A DNA stretch of 64,000 nucleotides from Phycisphaera sp. (GCA_025916675.1 CP098402.1:3157205-3221204), one strand, 5' to 3'; shown: positions 34,135 to 45,431, numbered from the stretch's first letter. The notes: generated from the sequence alone by a model not told the origin. Numbers and translations: made by a program.

Positions 34135-35205
34135 ATGCCCACCAGGATCACGATCGCCGGCCTCACCAAGACTTTCGGCCGGGCCGACAGGCAGGTCAAG
34201 GCCGTCGACGACATCGACCTGGTGATCGAGCCCGGCGAGATCTTCTTCCTGCTCGGCCCCTCGGGCTGCGGCAAGACCACGCTGCTCCGCATGATCGCCG
34301 GCTTCATCGAGCCGAGTGCGGGAACGATCCACTTCAATGACCGGGACATTACCAGACTAAATCCGAACAAACGTAATGCTGGTATGGTCTTCCAGAGCTA
34401 CGCCCTGTGGCCGCACATGACCGCCGCGGAGAATGTTGCCTTTGGCCTCAAAGTGCGCAAGCTGCCCAAAGCCGAGCGCCTGAAGCGGGCCAAGGCGGCT
34501 CTCGAGGACGTCCAGCTCGCCCACCTGGCCGACCGAAAGCCGGGCGAGCTCTCGGGCGGCCAGCAGCAACGCATCGCACTGGCCCGGGCCTTGGTCATCC
34601 GCCCCGACGTTCTGCTCCTCGACGAGCCGCTGTCGAATCTCGACGCCCGTCTCCGCAACGACTTGCGCGACGAGATCCGCCGCATCTGCAAATCGGCGGG
34701 CATTACGACGGTGTATGTCACCCACGACCAGAAGGAAGCCCTGAGCGTGGCCGACCGGATCGCCGTCATGCGTGACGGCAACGTGGTCCAGGCCGGCTCG
34801 CCCATGGAACTCTACCGCCGCCCCACCACGACCTTCGCCGCGTCTTTCCTTGGTGACACGAACCTGATCCCCGGCGAGCTCACCAATGGGGGTGCTGCGG
34901 GTTCCGTGGTCGAGGTCAAGACGGCTGCCGGAATGATCCAAGGCACCTTGACCGCTGACGGAGCGTCGGGCCGATCCGTCAACGTCTCCCTCCGCCCAGA
35001 AGCGTTAAAAGCTGCATCTAACGGCGTGCTGGCCGGGAACGTGGAGTCCACGACCTATCTCGGCGACGTGGCCCACCACCGCGTGGTCACCGATGCCGGG
35101 GGGGCACTGCACGTTTCCGAGTTTTCCCCGGGCCCGCAGAGCGCTTTTTCTGGCCGCGTCCGGCTGGCGGTACAGGCCGAGGATGCTGTAGTCCTGCTTG
35201 ACTAG
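34135..35205 (+). CDS. ABC transporter ATP-binding protein, PotA/FbpC/MalK-like
   Basis: 356 residues. Walker A GPSGCGKTT at 41-49, Q-loop FQSYALWPHMT, signature LSGGQQQR, Walker B LLLDEPLSNLD and H-loop VTHDQ are all intact. A C-terminal TOBE-like regulatory domain (about 240-356) marks the group importing polyamines, iron or sugars. No permease or binding protein is adjacent, so it is an orphan subunit here. Its last 4 bp overlap the convergent histidine kinase gene. Confidence 0.88.
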   Translation: MPTRITIAGLTKTFGRADRQVKAVDDIDLVIEPGEIFFLLGPSGCGKTTLLRMIAGFIEPSAGTIHFNDRDITRLNPNKRNAGMVFQSYALWPHMTAAENVAFGLKVRKLPKAERLKRAKAALEDVQLAHLADRKPGELSGGQQQRIALARALVIRPDVLLLDEPLSNLDARLRNDLRDEIRRICKSAGITTVYVTHDQKEALSVADRIAVMRDGNVVQAGSPMELYRRPTTTFAASFLGDTNLIPGELTNGGAAGSVVEVKTAAGMIQGTLTADGASGRSVNVSLRPEALKAASNGVLAGNVESTTYLGDVAHHRVVTDAGGALHVSEFSPGPQSAFSGRVRLAVQAEDAVVLLD

Positions 35206-35903
35206 TCGGCCGGAAGTTCCACGTGGAACGTTGTGCCGATGCCGAGCTCGGATATGACCGAGAGCTGGCCGCCCCACCGCTGGCAGAGCAATCGCACGAC
35301 AGCTAGGCCAATCCCAGGCGATCCGGTCGGCAGCCCACCTCGATTGATCGAGGAAACACTCCGCGCCTCCAGCCCCCTGCCACGGTCCTCGACCCAGATG
35401 GACCAAGCCGCACGTCGCCACGATGATCCTGGCGCGTACCCTGCAGTCACGGCCACGGACGAGCCCGACTTCGAGGCAGCGATCGCGTTTAGAAGCAGAT
35501 TCAGCAGGATGTGTTCGACGACGGCGGGTGGGAGGGCCAACTCGCCCGGCTCATTGAATCCGCACTCGAGCCGTACGCCAGCATCTTCGGCTTTGGTCTG
35601 GGCTGTCGAGATGGCGGCGACGAGGCAATCCGAGAGTGAACAAGTGGGGGACGAACTCGGGGCGTCCTTCGTCAGATCCACGAGCAAGCCGCAGATGGCG
35701 ACGGCCCGCTGGCATCGTTCCACGGCCCTTTCGATGAGCTGATCCTTGATGGTCTCATCGCCTTCGGTATGCTCGAGAAGATCGGCGAGGCCGATGACCG
35801 GAGTCAGCAGGTTGTTGACCTCGTGGGCGATCGCGGCGGCGATCGATCCGCTGGTGTCCGCCTCAACCGTTGTATCAAGTTCTCGCCCCATTCCTCTAAG
35901 CAT
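35202..35903 (-). CDS. Soluble histidine kinase
   Basis: 233 residues, no membrane segment. H box AIAHEVNNLLTPVIG with the likely phospho-acceptor H27, N box NLLLNAIAAS, G1 VEDRGRGL and G2 PGIGLAVVRLL. There is no sensor domain, so the input must come from a partner. No response regulator is adjacent. The C-terminal codons overlap a parS-like palindrome at 35215-35230. The gene is divergent from parB with 71 bp between. Confidence 0.85.
   Translation of the reverse strand: MLRGMGRELDTTVEADTSGSIAAAIAHEVNNLLTPVIGLADLLEHTEGDETIKDQLIERAVERCQRAVAICGLLVDLTKDAPSSSPTCSLSDCLVAAISTAQTKAEDAGVRLECGFNEPGELALPPAVVEHILLNLLLNAIAASKSGSSVAVTAGYAPGSSWRRAAWSIWVEDRGRGLEARSVSSINRGGLPTGSPGIGLAVVRLLCQRWGGQLSVISELGIGTTFHVELPAD
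35215..35230. promoter_or_regulatory. parS-like site
   Basis: The 16-mer AGTTCCACGTGGAACG has the palindromic core GTTCCACGTGGAAC, matching Pseudomonas-type parS. It lies inside the 3' end of the histidine kinase gene, about 750 bp upstream of parB. Confidence 0.65.
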
Positions 35904-35932
35904 CGGTTACAGATTCCGTGTTGGTTAGCGCG

Positions 35933-35948
35933 GGTGTCACGTGAAACA
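35933..35948. promoter_or_regulatory. Imperfect parS-like site upstream of parB
   Basis: GGTGTCACGTGAAACA. The right half (CACGTGAAACA) is a perfect parS half-site. The flanks read GGGTGT / AAACACCC, so the site equals a perfect long palindrome with two T missing from the left arm. It is 27 bp upstream of the parB start and could serve autoregulation. Confidence 0.5.
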
Positions 35949-35963
35949 CCCGAACCTGCCCGA

Positions 35964-35969
35964 TAAGAT
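35964..35969 (+). promoter_or_regulatory. TANNNT leaderless-type -10 (TAAGAT)
   Basis: TAAGAT followed by 5 nt and the parB ATG at 35975. Confidence 0.5.
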
Positions 35970-35974
35970 GCTTC

Positions 35975-36892
35975 ATGCCTACCCAACGCCCACGCAAGCT
36001 CGGTCGCGGCCTGTCCAGCCTTCTCGAGGAATCCGCTCCGCAGCAGGTCGAGGTGAATCAATTTGAGTTATCGGACAATAGTGAGCAAATACGGGAAATC
36101 CCTATAAATAGTATCAAGCCCAACGCCTTCCAGCCCCGGATCCGGTTCGACGATCGGCACCTAGCCGAGCTCGCCGCGTCGATCCGCCTAGCCGGCCTCA
36201 TGCAGCCGATCGTGGTGCGAGCGGCGGGGGAGGGCCGGTACGAGATCATCGCGGGCGAGCGTCGCTGGCGTGCGTGCAAGATGGCCGGGCTGAAGACGGT
36301 GCCGGCCATCGTGCGCGAAGCCGACGATCGCAAGTCGGCCGAGCTCGCGCTCATCGAGAACGTCCAGCGCACCGACCTGAATCCGATCGAACGCGCTGGC
36401 GCGTTCCGTGCGCTGATGGCCAAGTTTTCGATGACGCAATCCGACGTTGCCGACCGCGTCGGGCTCGATCGGTCATCGGTGGCCAACCTGTTGCGGTTAT
36501 TGGAACTCCCCGACGACATCCGCAACATGATCGCCGATGGCGCGCTCTCTGCTGGCCACGGCAAGATGCTTGCCTCGGTGGCCGACGAGTCGCAACGGCG
36601 ACAACTCGTCGAGCGAATCATGTCCGAGCATCTTTCCGTCAGGCAGACCGAGAAGGCCGTGCGCGAGATCGCCAATCGCGGCGCGCAGCCCGGTGAGGAT
36701 GACGGGAAGACCCTGTCTCCCGACCGTGACGCAAACATCCGCGATCTTGAAACGAAACTAGGGGATCACCTCAGGACGCGCGTGCGCATCGATGTTTCGC
36801 CGGGCGGCGAGAAGGGCAAACTCGTCTTAGAGTTCTACGACTTAGAACACTTTGATGGGCTCATGCGCGCCATGGGCTTCGAATCAACATAA
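35975..36892 (+). CDS. parB: Chromosome-partitioning protein ParB
   Basis: 305 residues. The N-terminus KLGRGLSSLLEE (8-19) is the conserved ParA-interaction segment. The ParB/Srx CTPase domain (about 42-135) has GERRWRA at 94-100 and ENVQRTDLNPIE. A helix-turn-helix (FSMTQSDVADRVGLDRSSVAN) binds parS, and a C-terminal dimer domain ends the protein. ParB spreads from parS as a CTP-dependent clamp to separate new origins. Unusually, no parA is next to it; a histidine kinase occupies the upstream side. Confidence 0.94.
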   Translation: MPTQRPRKLGRGLSSLLEESAPQQVEVNQFELSDNSEQIREIPINSIKPNAFQPRIRFDDRHLAELAASIRLAGLMQPIVVRAAGEGRYEIIAGERRWRACKMAGLKTVPAIVREADDRKSAELALIENVQRTDLNPIERAGAFRALMAKFSMTQSDVADRVGLDRSSVANLLRLLELPDDIRNMIADGALSAGHGKMLASVADESQRRQLVERIMSEHLSVRQTEKAVREIANRGAQPGEDDGKTLSPDRDANIRDLETKLGDHLRTRVRIDVSPGGEKGKLVLEFYDLEHFDGLMRAMGFEST

Positions 36893-37016
36893 AACTTCGC
36901 TCACTTGACACTGAAATTGGGGAATTGTGTACCTAAGGTTATGATTCCTTTTCTCATTTGGGGATGATCGTCGCGGCCTGTCCGCCGTTGTTTCGTTGTT
37001 TCCAACTGGAGCTACC

Positions 37017-37607
37017 ATGCCTCGAAAGAAGAAGACAACCCGCAAGTCGGCCAAGCCTCTCAAAGATCTCCCGCTGGCCGATCTCACCCAGGAGATCGAA
37101 CGCCGCCGCGAGGGCGCGGTCGAACTTGCCGAAGAACGTGCCGAACTGGTCGAGCGCATCGCCGAGATCGATGAGTACCTTGAAGAACTCGGCGTGAGCA
37201 CGACCACCGGCCGCGCCCGGGGCCGCCCACGGAAGACCGCCGCCCGCTCCCACAGTGGAGGCCGCAAGCGCATCGCCAAGAAGTCGACGAAGAAGAAGGC
37301 TTCCAAAAAAACGGCCCGCAAGGTGGCCAAAAAGACCACAAAGACCTCGAAGAAGAAGGTCACCGGTAAGGGCCCAACCAAGCCTCGGGGTTCGCGCAAG
37401 CGTCACCGCAACGATACCAACCTCGTTGGCGCGCTCCAGAAAGTTCTCAGCGGCAAGACCCTGGGCGTGACCGAAGCGGCCAACGCCGTGCAGAAGGCCG
37501 GCTACAAGACCACCAGCCCCAACTTCCGCACCATCGTCAACCAGACGCTCATCAAGCACCCCGACACCTTCTCGAAGAAGGGCCGCGGGCTCTACACCGC
37601 GAAGTAA
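37017..37607 (+). CDS. Nucleoid protein: coiled coil, AT-hook-like, Lys-rich linker and HARE-HTH-like domain
   Basis: 196 residues from the ATG at 37017 (GGAG upstream). Order: basic start; a helical, probably coiled-coil part (about 18-58, ADLTQEIERRREGAVELAEE); an AT-hook-like GRARGRPRK; a Lys-rich H1-like linker (about 80-125); and a folded C-terminal domain (about 135-196, NLVGALQKVLSGKTLGVTEA to KKGRGLYTAK) resembling HARE-HTH/winged-helix domains. Likely a DNA-binding architectural protein that can dimerise. Confidence 0.75.
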   Translation: MPRKKKTTRKSAKPLKDLPLADLTQEIERRREGAVELAEERAELVERIAEIDEYLEELGVSTTTGRARGRPRKTAARSHSGGRKRIAKKSTKKKASKKTARKVAKKTTKTSKKKVTGKGPTKPRGSRKRHRNDTNLVGALQKVLSGKTLGVTEAANAVQKAGYKTTSPNFRTIVNQTLIKHPDTFSKKGRGLYTAK

Positions 37608-37627
37608 GCGCACGAACGCTGGTCGTG

Positions 37628-37655
37628 AACGCCGGGGCCGAGCCGCTCCGGCGTT
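37628..37655. terminator. Hairpin between convergent genes
   Basis: 8-bp stem AACGCCGG / CCGGCGTT with a 12-nt loop, between convergent genes. T-tract weak, so termination is only probable. Confidence 0.4.
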
Positions 37656-37668
37656 GTGCTGCGCAGGC

Positions 37669-39348
37669 CTACTTCTTCATGGGCCCGCGCGTGGCCGAGG
37701 GATCGATGATCCGGCCCGGATCGGCCGGCAGCACGAGCGTGAACGTCGACCCCTTGCCCGGCTCACTCTCGATGGTGATCCGCCCGCGGTGGTCCTCGAC
37801 CACACGCTTGGTCACCGCCAGGCCTAGGCCCGTGCCGCGCACGCCCTTGCTGGTCTGGAAGGGCTCGAAGATCGTGGCGTGGCGATCCTTGGGGATGCCC
37901 GGCCCGTTATCGATCACCAGCACGTGGGCCTCGCCCGGGCTGCCGGGCCCACGCGAGTCGGGTTCTTCGTAGTGCAGCCGGATGGTGATCGAGCCCATTC
38001 CTTCCGGGACGGCTTCCAACGCATTGGTTAGCAGGTTCATCAGGGCCTGGTGGATGAGCGAGGCGTCCACCGGCACCGGCGGCACGTCGTCTTCCGAATC
38101 CACGATGAGCGCCACGCCCGCCTGCTCGCACACCGTTTCAAGCAACTGCGCACAGTCCTCGATCAACGGCCGCAGGTGCGTGAACTCGATCTCGATCTGC
38201 CGCTGTCGGCTGAACGCGAGCATGTTCGTCGTGAGCCCGGCGATGCGATCGAGGTTGCGTCGCAGGATGCCCCAGCCCTGCCGCGAGATTTCGAGGTTCT
38301 CGCGGTCGAGGCCCATCTCGACGAGGTCGGCCCCGCCGCTAAGGCCTTGCAATATGTTCTTGATCGAGTGGCTCAGGCTCGCCACGGTCTGGCCCATCGC
38401 GGCCAGGCGCTCGGTTTGCAGCTTGCCCTGGTGCAGGTGCAGGTTCGAGAGCGCGATGCCGGCCTGCTGGCCCACGGCGTGCAGCAGCCTGAGTTGTTCG
38501 TTCGTAAACGTCTGGTCCGTCGCCGACGTGTCAATGTAGATCGCCCCGAACACGGTGGCGCGGTGTTCCATGGGTACGCAGATGGCGCTGCGGATGCGCA
38601 AGTTCTGCACCGAATCGCCCGACGCGAAGCGCGGGTCGGCCATCGCGTTGGTGGAGAGCACCGCCTCGCCCTTGCGCACGGCGTGCCGCAAGATCGTCCG
38701 GCTGACCTGGATGCGATCGTCCTCGCGGCCCTTGATGAGCGCGCGGTTCTTGACCGCCGCGGGCACCAGCTTGCGCTTGTCGTCGATGATCATCACCACG
38801 CCGCGTTCGGGCTTGAATTCTTCGAAGATCAATTCGAGCAAGCCGTGCAGCAGCGCCCCGCGCGTGACCGACTTGGCCGCCAGTTCGGTGATCTGGTACA
38901 CAATGCGCAGGTACTCGAGCGCGTGTTGCTCGGCGGGGGGGCTCTGGCCGTTGGGGGTGGTGGGGGCGTTCTCTGGCGGACGCTTGACCGTGGCGTCCAC
39001 GCTGGTGGCCATCTCGCCGGGCTGCAGCAGCTCGATCATGTCGAACTCGTCGACGATGCTCGAGAGCCCGTACGCCAGGGTCGTGTGGCCCACGGTGATG
39101 GTGTCGCCCGCGCTGAGCCGCACGCGGTCCTCGATGGCCTTGCCGTTCACCAGCGTGCCATTCTGGCTCTCGAGGTCGCGCAGCCACCACTCGCCGCGGT
39201 CGGGCGTCAGCTCGGCGTGGCGGCGGCTGACGGCCTGGTCGCCCAGCGGCAGCGCCTCGCTCGACCGCCCGAGCAGTTGCGGCTCGTTGGCCGGCAGCTC
39301 GAACCGCTTGCCCTTCTCGGGCCCCTCGATGACCGTCAGCACCAGCAC
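37669..39348 (-). CDS. FHA-GAF sensor histidine kinase
   Basis: 559 residues. FHA domain (about 26-95, GRSSEALPLGDQAVSRRHAE with SQNGTLVNG) for binding phosphothreonine; GAF domain (about 145-300); HisKA-like region with H327 in SLSHSIKNILQGL; HATPase domain with NLLTNALEAV, DNGPGI and GTGLGLAVT. Cytoplasmic. The FHA input suggests a link to a Ser/Thr kinase. The start is a GTG; TATACC, an imperfect TANNNT, lies 6 nt before it. Divergent from a HolA-like gene by 51 bp. Confidence 0.88.
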   Translation of the reverse strand: MLVLTVIEGPEKGKRFELPANEPQLLGRSSEALPLGDQAVSRRHAELTPDRGEWWLRDLESQNGTLVNGKAIEDRVRLSAGDTITVGHTTLAYGLSSIVDEFDMIELLQPGEMATSVDATVKRPPENAPTTPNGQSPPAEQHALEYLRIVYQITELAAKSVTRGALLHGLLELIFEEFKPERGVVMIIDDKRKLVPAAVKNRALIKGREDDRIQVSRTILRHAVRKGEAVLSTNAMADPRFASGDSVQNLRIRSAICVPMEHRATVFGAIYIDTSATDQTFTNEQLRLLHAVGQQAGIALSNLHLHQGKLQTERLAAMGQTVASLSHSIKNILQGLSGGADLVEMGLDRENLEISRQGWGILRRNLDRIAGLTTNMLAFSRQRQIEIEFTHLRPLIEDCAQLLETVCEQAGVALIVDSEDDVPPVPVDASLIHQALMNLLTNALEAVPEGMGSITIRLHYEEPDSRGPGSPGEAHVLVIDNGPGIPKDRHATIFEPFQTSKGVRGTGLGLAVTKRVVEDHRGRITIESEPGKGSTFTLVLPADPGRIIDPSATRGPMKK

Positions 39349-39399
39349 GACAGTGGTATACGCCCGCCGAGGCCGATCGGTCGCATATTGTCACGGGCC

Positions 39400-40458
39400 A
39401 TGGCCAAACGAGCCCCCAGCAAATCCGCCAAGCAGGCCGCCCCGGACGGGTCGGAGCGTGTGGCCATCATCAAGGGGCACGACGCCTTCCTCCGCCAGCA
39501 CTTTCTCGACAAGCTGAAGGGGGCCCTGGCGGCCGCCACCGGGATGGACATCAACACCGTCCGCTTCGACGGCGAGAGTGCCGCCCTGGCCGACGTGCTC
39601 GACGAGTGCCGCAGCCCGGGATTGCTGCCGGTCCACAAGCTGGTGGTGGTTGACGCGGCGGACAAGTTCGTGAAGGAGGCCACCCGCCCGGCCCTGGAGC
39701 GGTACGCCGCCGAGCCCGACGACCGGGCGACCCTGGTGCTGCGGGCCGAGACGTGGAGGCCCGGCCGGCTCGACAAGGCGGTCGAGAAGGTCGGCAAGGT
39801 CTTCGCGTGCGAGGCGGCAAGCCCCCAGCAGGCCGCACAGTGGGCCACGGGGCGGGCCAAGGCCTCCCATAAGGTCGGGCTCCGGGCCGACGCCGCCCAG
39901 CTGCTGGTCGATTCGGTGGGAGTCGATCTGGCCCGCCTGGACGCCGAGCTGGCCAAGCTGTCGACCGATGCCGAGGGCTCGGGCCCGACCGGCGAAGAAG
40001 TCGCCGAAATCACCGCAGACCTCGTGCGGACCCACGTGCGTGCCACGCGCGAGGCCGAGACGCCCTGGCCGTTGCAGGACGAGATCCTGTCGGGCGACCC
40101 GGTCCGGCCGCTGGCGTACATCGAGCTGTGGATGGGCAACGCCCCGCGGGACCAGGCCGTGCCGGCGATGTGGGCGTGCGTCGACCTCACGCGCGCGCTG
40201 GCGACGGCCGCCCGCATGGCCCAGGGCGGCACGCCCGAGGGGGCCATCGCCAAACGCCTGAAGCTGTGGCCCGCCCATCGCGGCGGTGCGGTAGTGGGGG
40301 CGGCCCGCCGATTGGGCCCGGCCCGGGCCGCGCAATTGCACGCCCGCGCGTGCGAGGCCGATGCCGCCATCAAGCGCGGGGCGCACAGCCGGCGCACGCT
40401 CGAGACGCTGTGCGTCGAAATCGCAAGCCGCCTGAGCGGGCGGCCCGATACCCGGTAA
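39400..40458 (+). CDS. holA: DNA polymerase III delta subunit-like protein
   Basis: 352 residues. After a short basic tail comes VAIIKGHDAFLRQHFLDKLK, then LLPVHKLVVVDAADKFVKEA, PDDRATLVLRAETWRPGRLD and a helical C-terminus with LRADAAQLLVDSVGVDLARL. This is the delta-subunit layout (clamp-loader wrench that opens the beta clamp). The sequence is divergent, so it could also be a paralogue. CATATT, an imperfect -10, lies 10 nt before the ATG. Confidence 0.72.
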   Translation: MAKRAPSKSAKQAAPDGSERVAIIKGHDAFLRQHFLDKLKGALAAATGMDINTVRFDGESAALADVLDECRSPGLLPVHKLVVVDAADKFVKEATRPALERYAAEPDDRATLVLRAETWRPGRLDKAVEKVGKVFACEAASPQQAAQWATGRAKASHKVGLRADAAQLLVDSVGVDLARLDAELAKLSTDAEGSGPTGEEVAEITADLVRTHVRATREAETPWPLQDEILSGDPVRPLAYIELWMGNAPRDQAVPAMWACVDLTRALATAARMAQGGTPEGAIAKRLKLWPAHRGGAVVGAARRLGPARAAQLHARACEADAAIKRGAHSRRTLETLCVEIASRLSGRPDTR

Positions 40459-40465
40459 TGCCAAC

Positions 40466-40486
40466 GGGGCCGGAGGCCCCGGGTTT
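40466..40486 (+). terminator. Weak terminator after the HolA-like gene
   Basis: 6-bp GC stem GGGGCC / GGCCCC with a GGA loop, then GGGTTTT. The hairpin lies 8 bp after the stop and about 30 bp before the next start. Confidence 0.45.
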
Positions 40487-40517
40487 TGTCGCGTGCCGAA
40501 CGTCGCAGGAGGCGACC

Positions 40518-41687
40518 GTGGACGACCTGAGATCACTTCTCGCGTGCTGCGCGCTCGTGCCGGCCCTGGTGGCCGGCTGCGCAACCCAGACCCAGTCCGC
40601 CGACACCGCCCCGAGCGCCGGGCTCGACGACCTGGGGCAGCCTACGCCCACTTCTTCGGACTCGCGGGGGCCCGGCGGCCTCTCCCTGGCGGAGGCCGCG
40701 CGTCGCGCGGCGGACGACATGGCGGCGTTGATGAACAACGAGCCCGCCGAGCGTCGTTCCGCGCCAGATGGAGAACCGGCCGAGGGGCAGCGTCCGTGGC
40801 AATCGGGCGATTCCGATGAGGGCAGCCCGCCCGCACCCGAAGCGGACCCCGGGCAACCGGATGAACAAGCGCAGCTTCCGACGGCCGAGCCCGAACAGCC
40901 AGTTGCCGATGCCGATGCCGATGTCGATGTTGCGCCCCCTCCCGATCCCGTCGCGATGATCCTCGAACGCCTCGAGATCGATACGCGGGACCCCGAGCGG
41001 GCGCTGGCCGCCTCGATCCTCGCGCAAGCCATCCGTGAATATGCGAGCGCCGATGATGGCTCGCGCCCGGGGCAGAACCTCAGCCCGCCCGAGCGCGAGC
41101 TGGCGACCCTGCTGGGCCCGTTGCTCGACGCCCTGACCACCGGCGATCGGGCCGATGCGCCCAACCGTATCGGGCTGGCCATCGACGACGCGGCACGCGG
41201 CCTCTCGTCGGTCCTGCCCGTTCGTATCAACGATGCCGCGCTGGCCACCGACATCTATGGGTTCGCCGCGTACAAGCCGTTCGAGAGTTACACCTTCTTG
41301 TCGGGCCGCTCGAACCGGATGCTGGTGTACACCGAGCCGGCGAATTTCCAGAGCCGCCTGGCCACCGAGCCCGCCAGCCAGGGCAGCGCCGCCAATCCCG
41401 GCGCGTACGAGGTCGTGCTCGGTCTCGAGTTGCAGCTCTATAACGAGCGGGGATCCATGCTCGCCTGGCGAAGGCCCGAGGAGCGAGTGGCGATCCGCAG
41501 CGATCGGCCACGCTCGGAGGTCTATCTCGGCACCATGATCGAGCTGCCCGATCGGCTCAGCGTGGGGCGGTACCAGCTCAAGGTCGTGCTCCGCGATCAC
41601 GCCGATGGCTCGGAGGACGAGCGGGTGATCCCCATCAAGATCGTTGCCGACCCGCGGCTGACAACCCGGACGACCCGGAGCCCATAA
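40518..41687 (+). CDS. Large putative lipoprotein of unknown function
   Basis: 389 residues from a GTG with AGGAGG 7 nt upstream. Signal with lipobox LVAGC, Cys at about 19. Residues 20-150 are acidic, Pro/Glu/Asp-rich and probably disordered. The C-terminal half (about 220-385) is a folded, beta-rich domain (YKPFESYTFLSGRSNRMLVY, then YEVVLGLELQLYNERGSML) similar to Ig-like domains that bind at the envelope. No named family. Confidence 0.65.
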   Translation: MDDLRSLLACCALVPALVAGCATQTQSADTAPSAGLDDLGQPTPTSSDSRGPGGLSLAEAARRAADDMAALMNNEPAERRSAPDGEPAEGQRPWQSGDSDEGSPPAPEADPGQPDEQAQLPTAEPEQPVADADADVDVAPPPDPVAMILERLEIDTRDPERALAASILAQAIREYASADDGSRPGQNLSPPERELATLLGPLLDALTTGDRADAPNRIGLAIDDAARGLSSVLPVRINDAALATDIYGFAAYKPFESYTFLSGRSNRMLVYTEPANFQSRLATEPASQGSAANPGAYEVVLGLELQLYNERGSMLAWRRPEERVAIRSDRPRSEVYLGTMIELPDRLSVGRYQLKVVLRDHADGSEDERVIPIKIVADPRLTTRTTRSP

Positions 41688-42013
41688 CCACACGTATAGA
41701 ACGATGATCGCCCGGCCGATCCTGCCGCTTCGGCAGGAAGAGGCAGGTCCGATCACGGATCGGCCGGGCCGCCTTGGAATCGGGGCCCGCCCGATCGGCC
41801 CGGAGGGCGTTTTGGAGCCTTCCGGGTAGAAAGTGCGCTCCGGCGGGCTCGGTTTGGGCAATTGGCATGGGCCATGCAACCGATACCCCGGAATGCGTCG
41901 ATGCTCAACGGGCTTGGTGCCCAGCGACATCGGCAGACCCCCGGGGAATCCAAGGGCCCCGGGGACCAGGATCGGCCGGCATTTGTTCGGTATGATCCAC
42001 TTGGAGGTGCGGC
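41688..42013. other. Intergenic region before clpC with two structured elements
   Basis: 326 bp without a credible gene. A 13-bp perfect inverted repeat (41710-41722 and 41757-41769) encloses a smaller 6-bp hairpin (41722-41736). A second hairpin is at 41799-41826. The clpC -10 (TATGAT, 41991-41996) and ribosome site close the region. No CtsR-like or CIRCE operator was recognised. Confidence 0.6.
41991..41996 (+). promoter_or_regulatory. Probable -10 of clpC (TATGAT)
   Basis: TATGAT 17 nt before the clpC ATG. Transcription would start near 42003, at the GGAGG ribosome site, leaving a leader of about 11 nt. No good -35. Confidence 0.4.
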
Positions 42014-44572
<2,559 letters not shown>

Positions 44573-44598
44573 TCCGGATTCTGAATCTTGAAACAACA

Positions 44599-44630
44599 AC
44601 GCCCGGTCGTGTGAAGCGACCGGGCGTTTT
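44599..44630 (+). terminator. Terminator of clpC
   Basis: 11-bp perfect stem (ACGCCCGGTCG / CGACCGGGCGT), 7-nt loop, then TTTT. Confidence 0.88.
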
Positions 44631-44658
44631 GCATTGATAGCCGGATGTCGAGCCGTGC

Positions 44659-45306
44659 TTATTCGCAGCCCACGTCGAACGCGTTTTGGAAGCACAGGAA
44701 GTCGAACAGGGTTAGCTCGCCGTCCTCGTCGCAGTCGGCCTCGATGTCGCCCGCGGCGAACAGGTTCTGGAAGGCGAGGAAGTCGAAGATGTCGAGCTGG
44801 CTGTCGCCGTTCATGTCGGCAAAGCACCGGAAGAATCGCACACCGCCGACGCCGGAGATCTGGGCTTGGTACGGGCCATCGTCGTCATTCTCGTAGCCAG
44901 TATGCACGACGAAATATGACACGCCCTCCGTCAGCGTGATGCCTTCGATGCCCGAGTAGCCGATGCCGGTGCCCGGCAGCATGCTGCCGAAGTAGTCGTC
45001 GTTCAGACCGATCAGGCCATCGAGCGGCGAGGCCGGGTCGAAGCTGCTCTCGTACAGCAACAGGTAGCCGTCCCAGAAGAGGCCGAAGTTTTCCTGGTCG
45101 CTAAGGATGGTGTACGGCCCGGTCTCGGTCACCTCGATCTCGACCGCCTCGTAGGGAACGTCGGTCGCGAAGAAGCTCTGGCTCGTCAGGCTATCCGGGC
45201 GGTTGAATCGGTCGCCACCCCGGGTGTCGCCCAGGTACTCGAGCGATTGGGCGGTTGCGGTCGTGGTCAGGGCCAGCACCGTACAGGTCGTCGTCAGTAT
45301 TCTCAC
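44659..45306 (-). CDS. Secreted protein with C-terminal GC-type dockerin-like domain
   Basis: 215 residues from a GTG with GGAGGAG upstream. Signal peptide 1-19 (ending ATAQ). The middle domain (about 20-155) is beta-rich, with YEAVEIEVTETGPYTIL and GVSYFVVHTGYENDDDGPYQ, as in extracellular pre-peptidase-like (PPC) beta sandwiches. The C-terminal module starts RCFADMNGDSQLDIFDFLAF and ends FDVGCE. Confidence 0.8.
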   Translation of the reverse strand: MRILTTTCTVLALTTTATAQSLEYLGDTRGGDRFNRPDSLTSQSFFATDVPYEAVEIEVTETGPYTILSDQENFGLFWDGYLLLYESSFDPASPLDGLIGLNDDYFGSMLPGTGIGYSGIEGITLTEGVSYFVVHTGYENDDDGPYQAQISGVGGVRFFRCFADMNGDSQLDIFDFLAFQNLFAAGDIEADCDEDGELTLFDFLCFQNAFDVGCE

Positions 45307-45431
45307 GTTGTTCTCCTCCGTTGTTGCGCGGTCACGGTGCCTGAGACCTGCACCATACCGGAATCCGGCTTCGACTGCAAGGCTATTTTGCCGCCGAGTT
45401 GGCTAGGCCTACGTGGGTCGTGGCGCGAAAA

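Noticed and set aside
33653-34135. Replication origin
   Set aside because: The AT-rich stretch near 34080 has no recognisable DnaA boxes (TTATNCACA).
38050-39399. Upstream extension of the holA-like frame
   Set aside because: It lies fully opposite the FHA-GAF kinase; the ATG at 39400 gives the family-like start.
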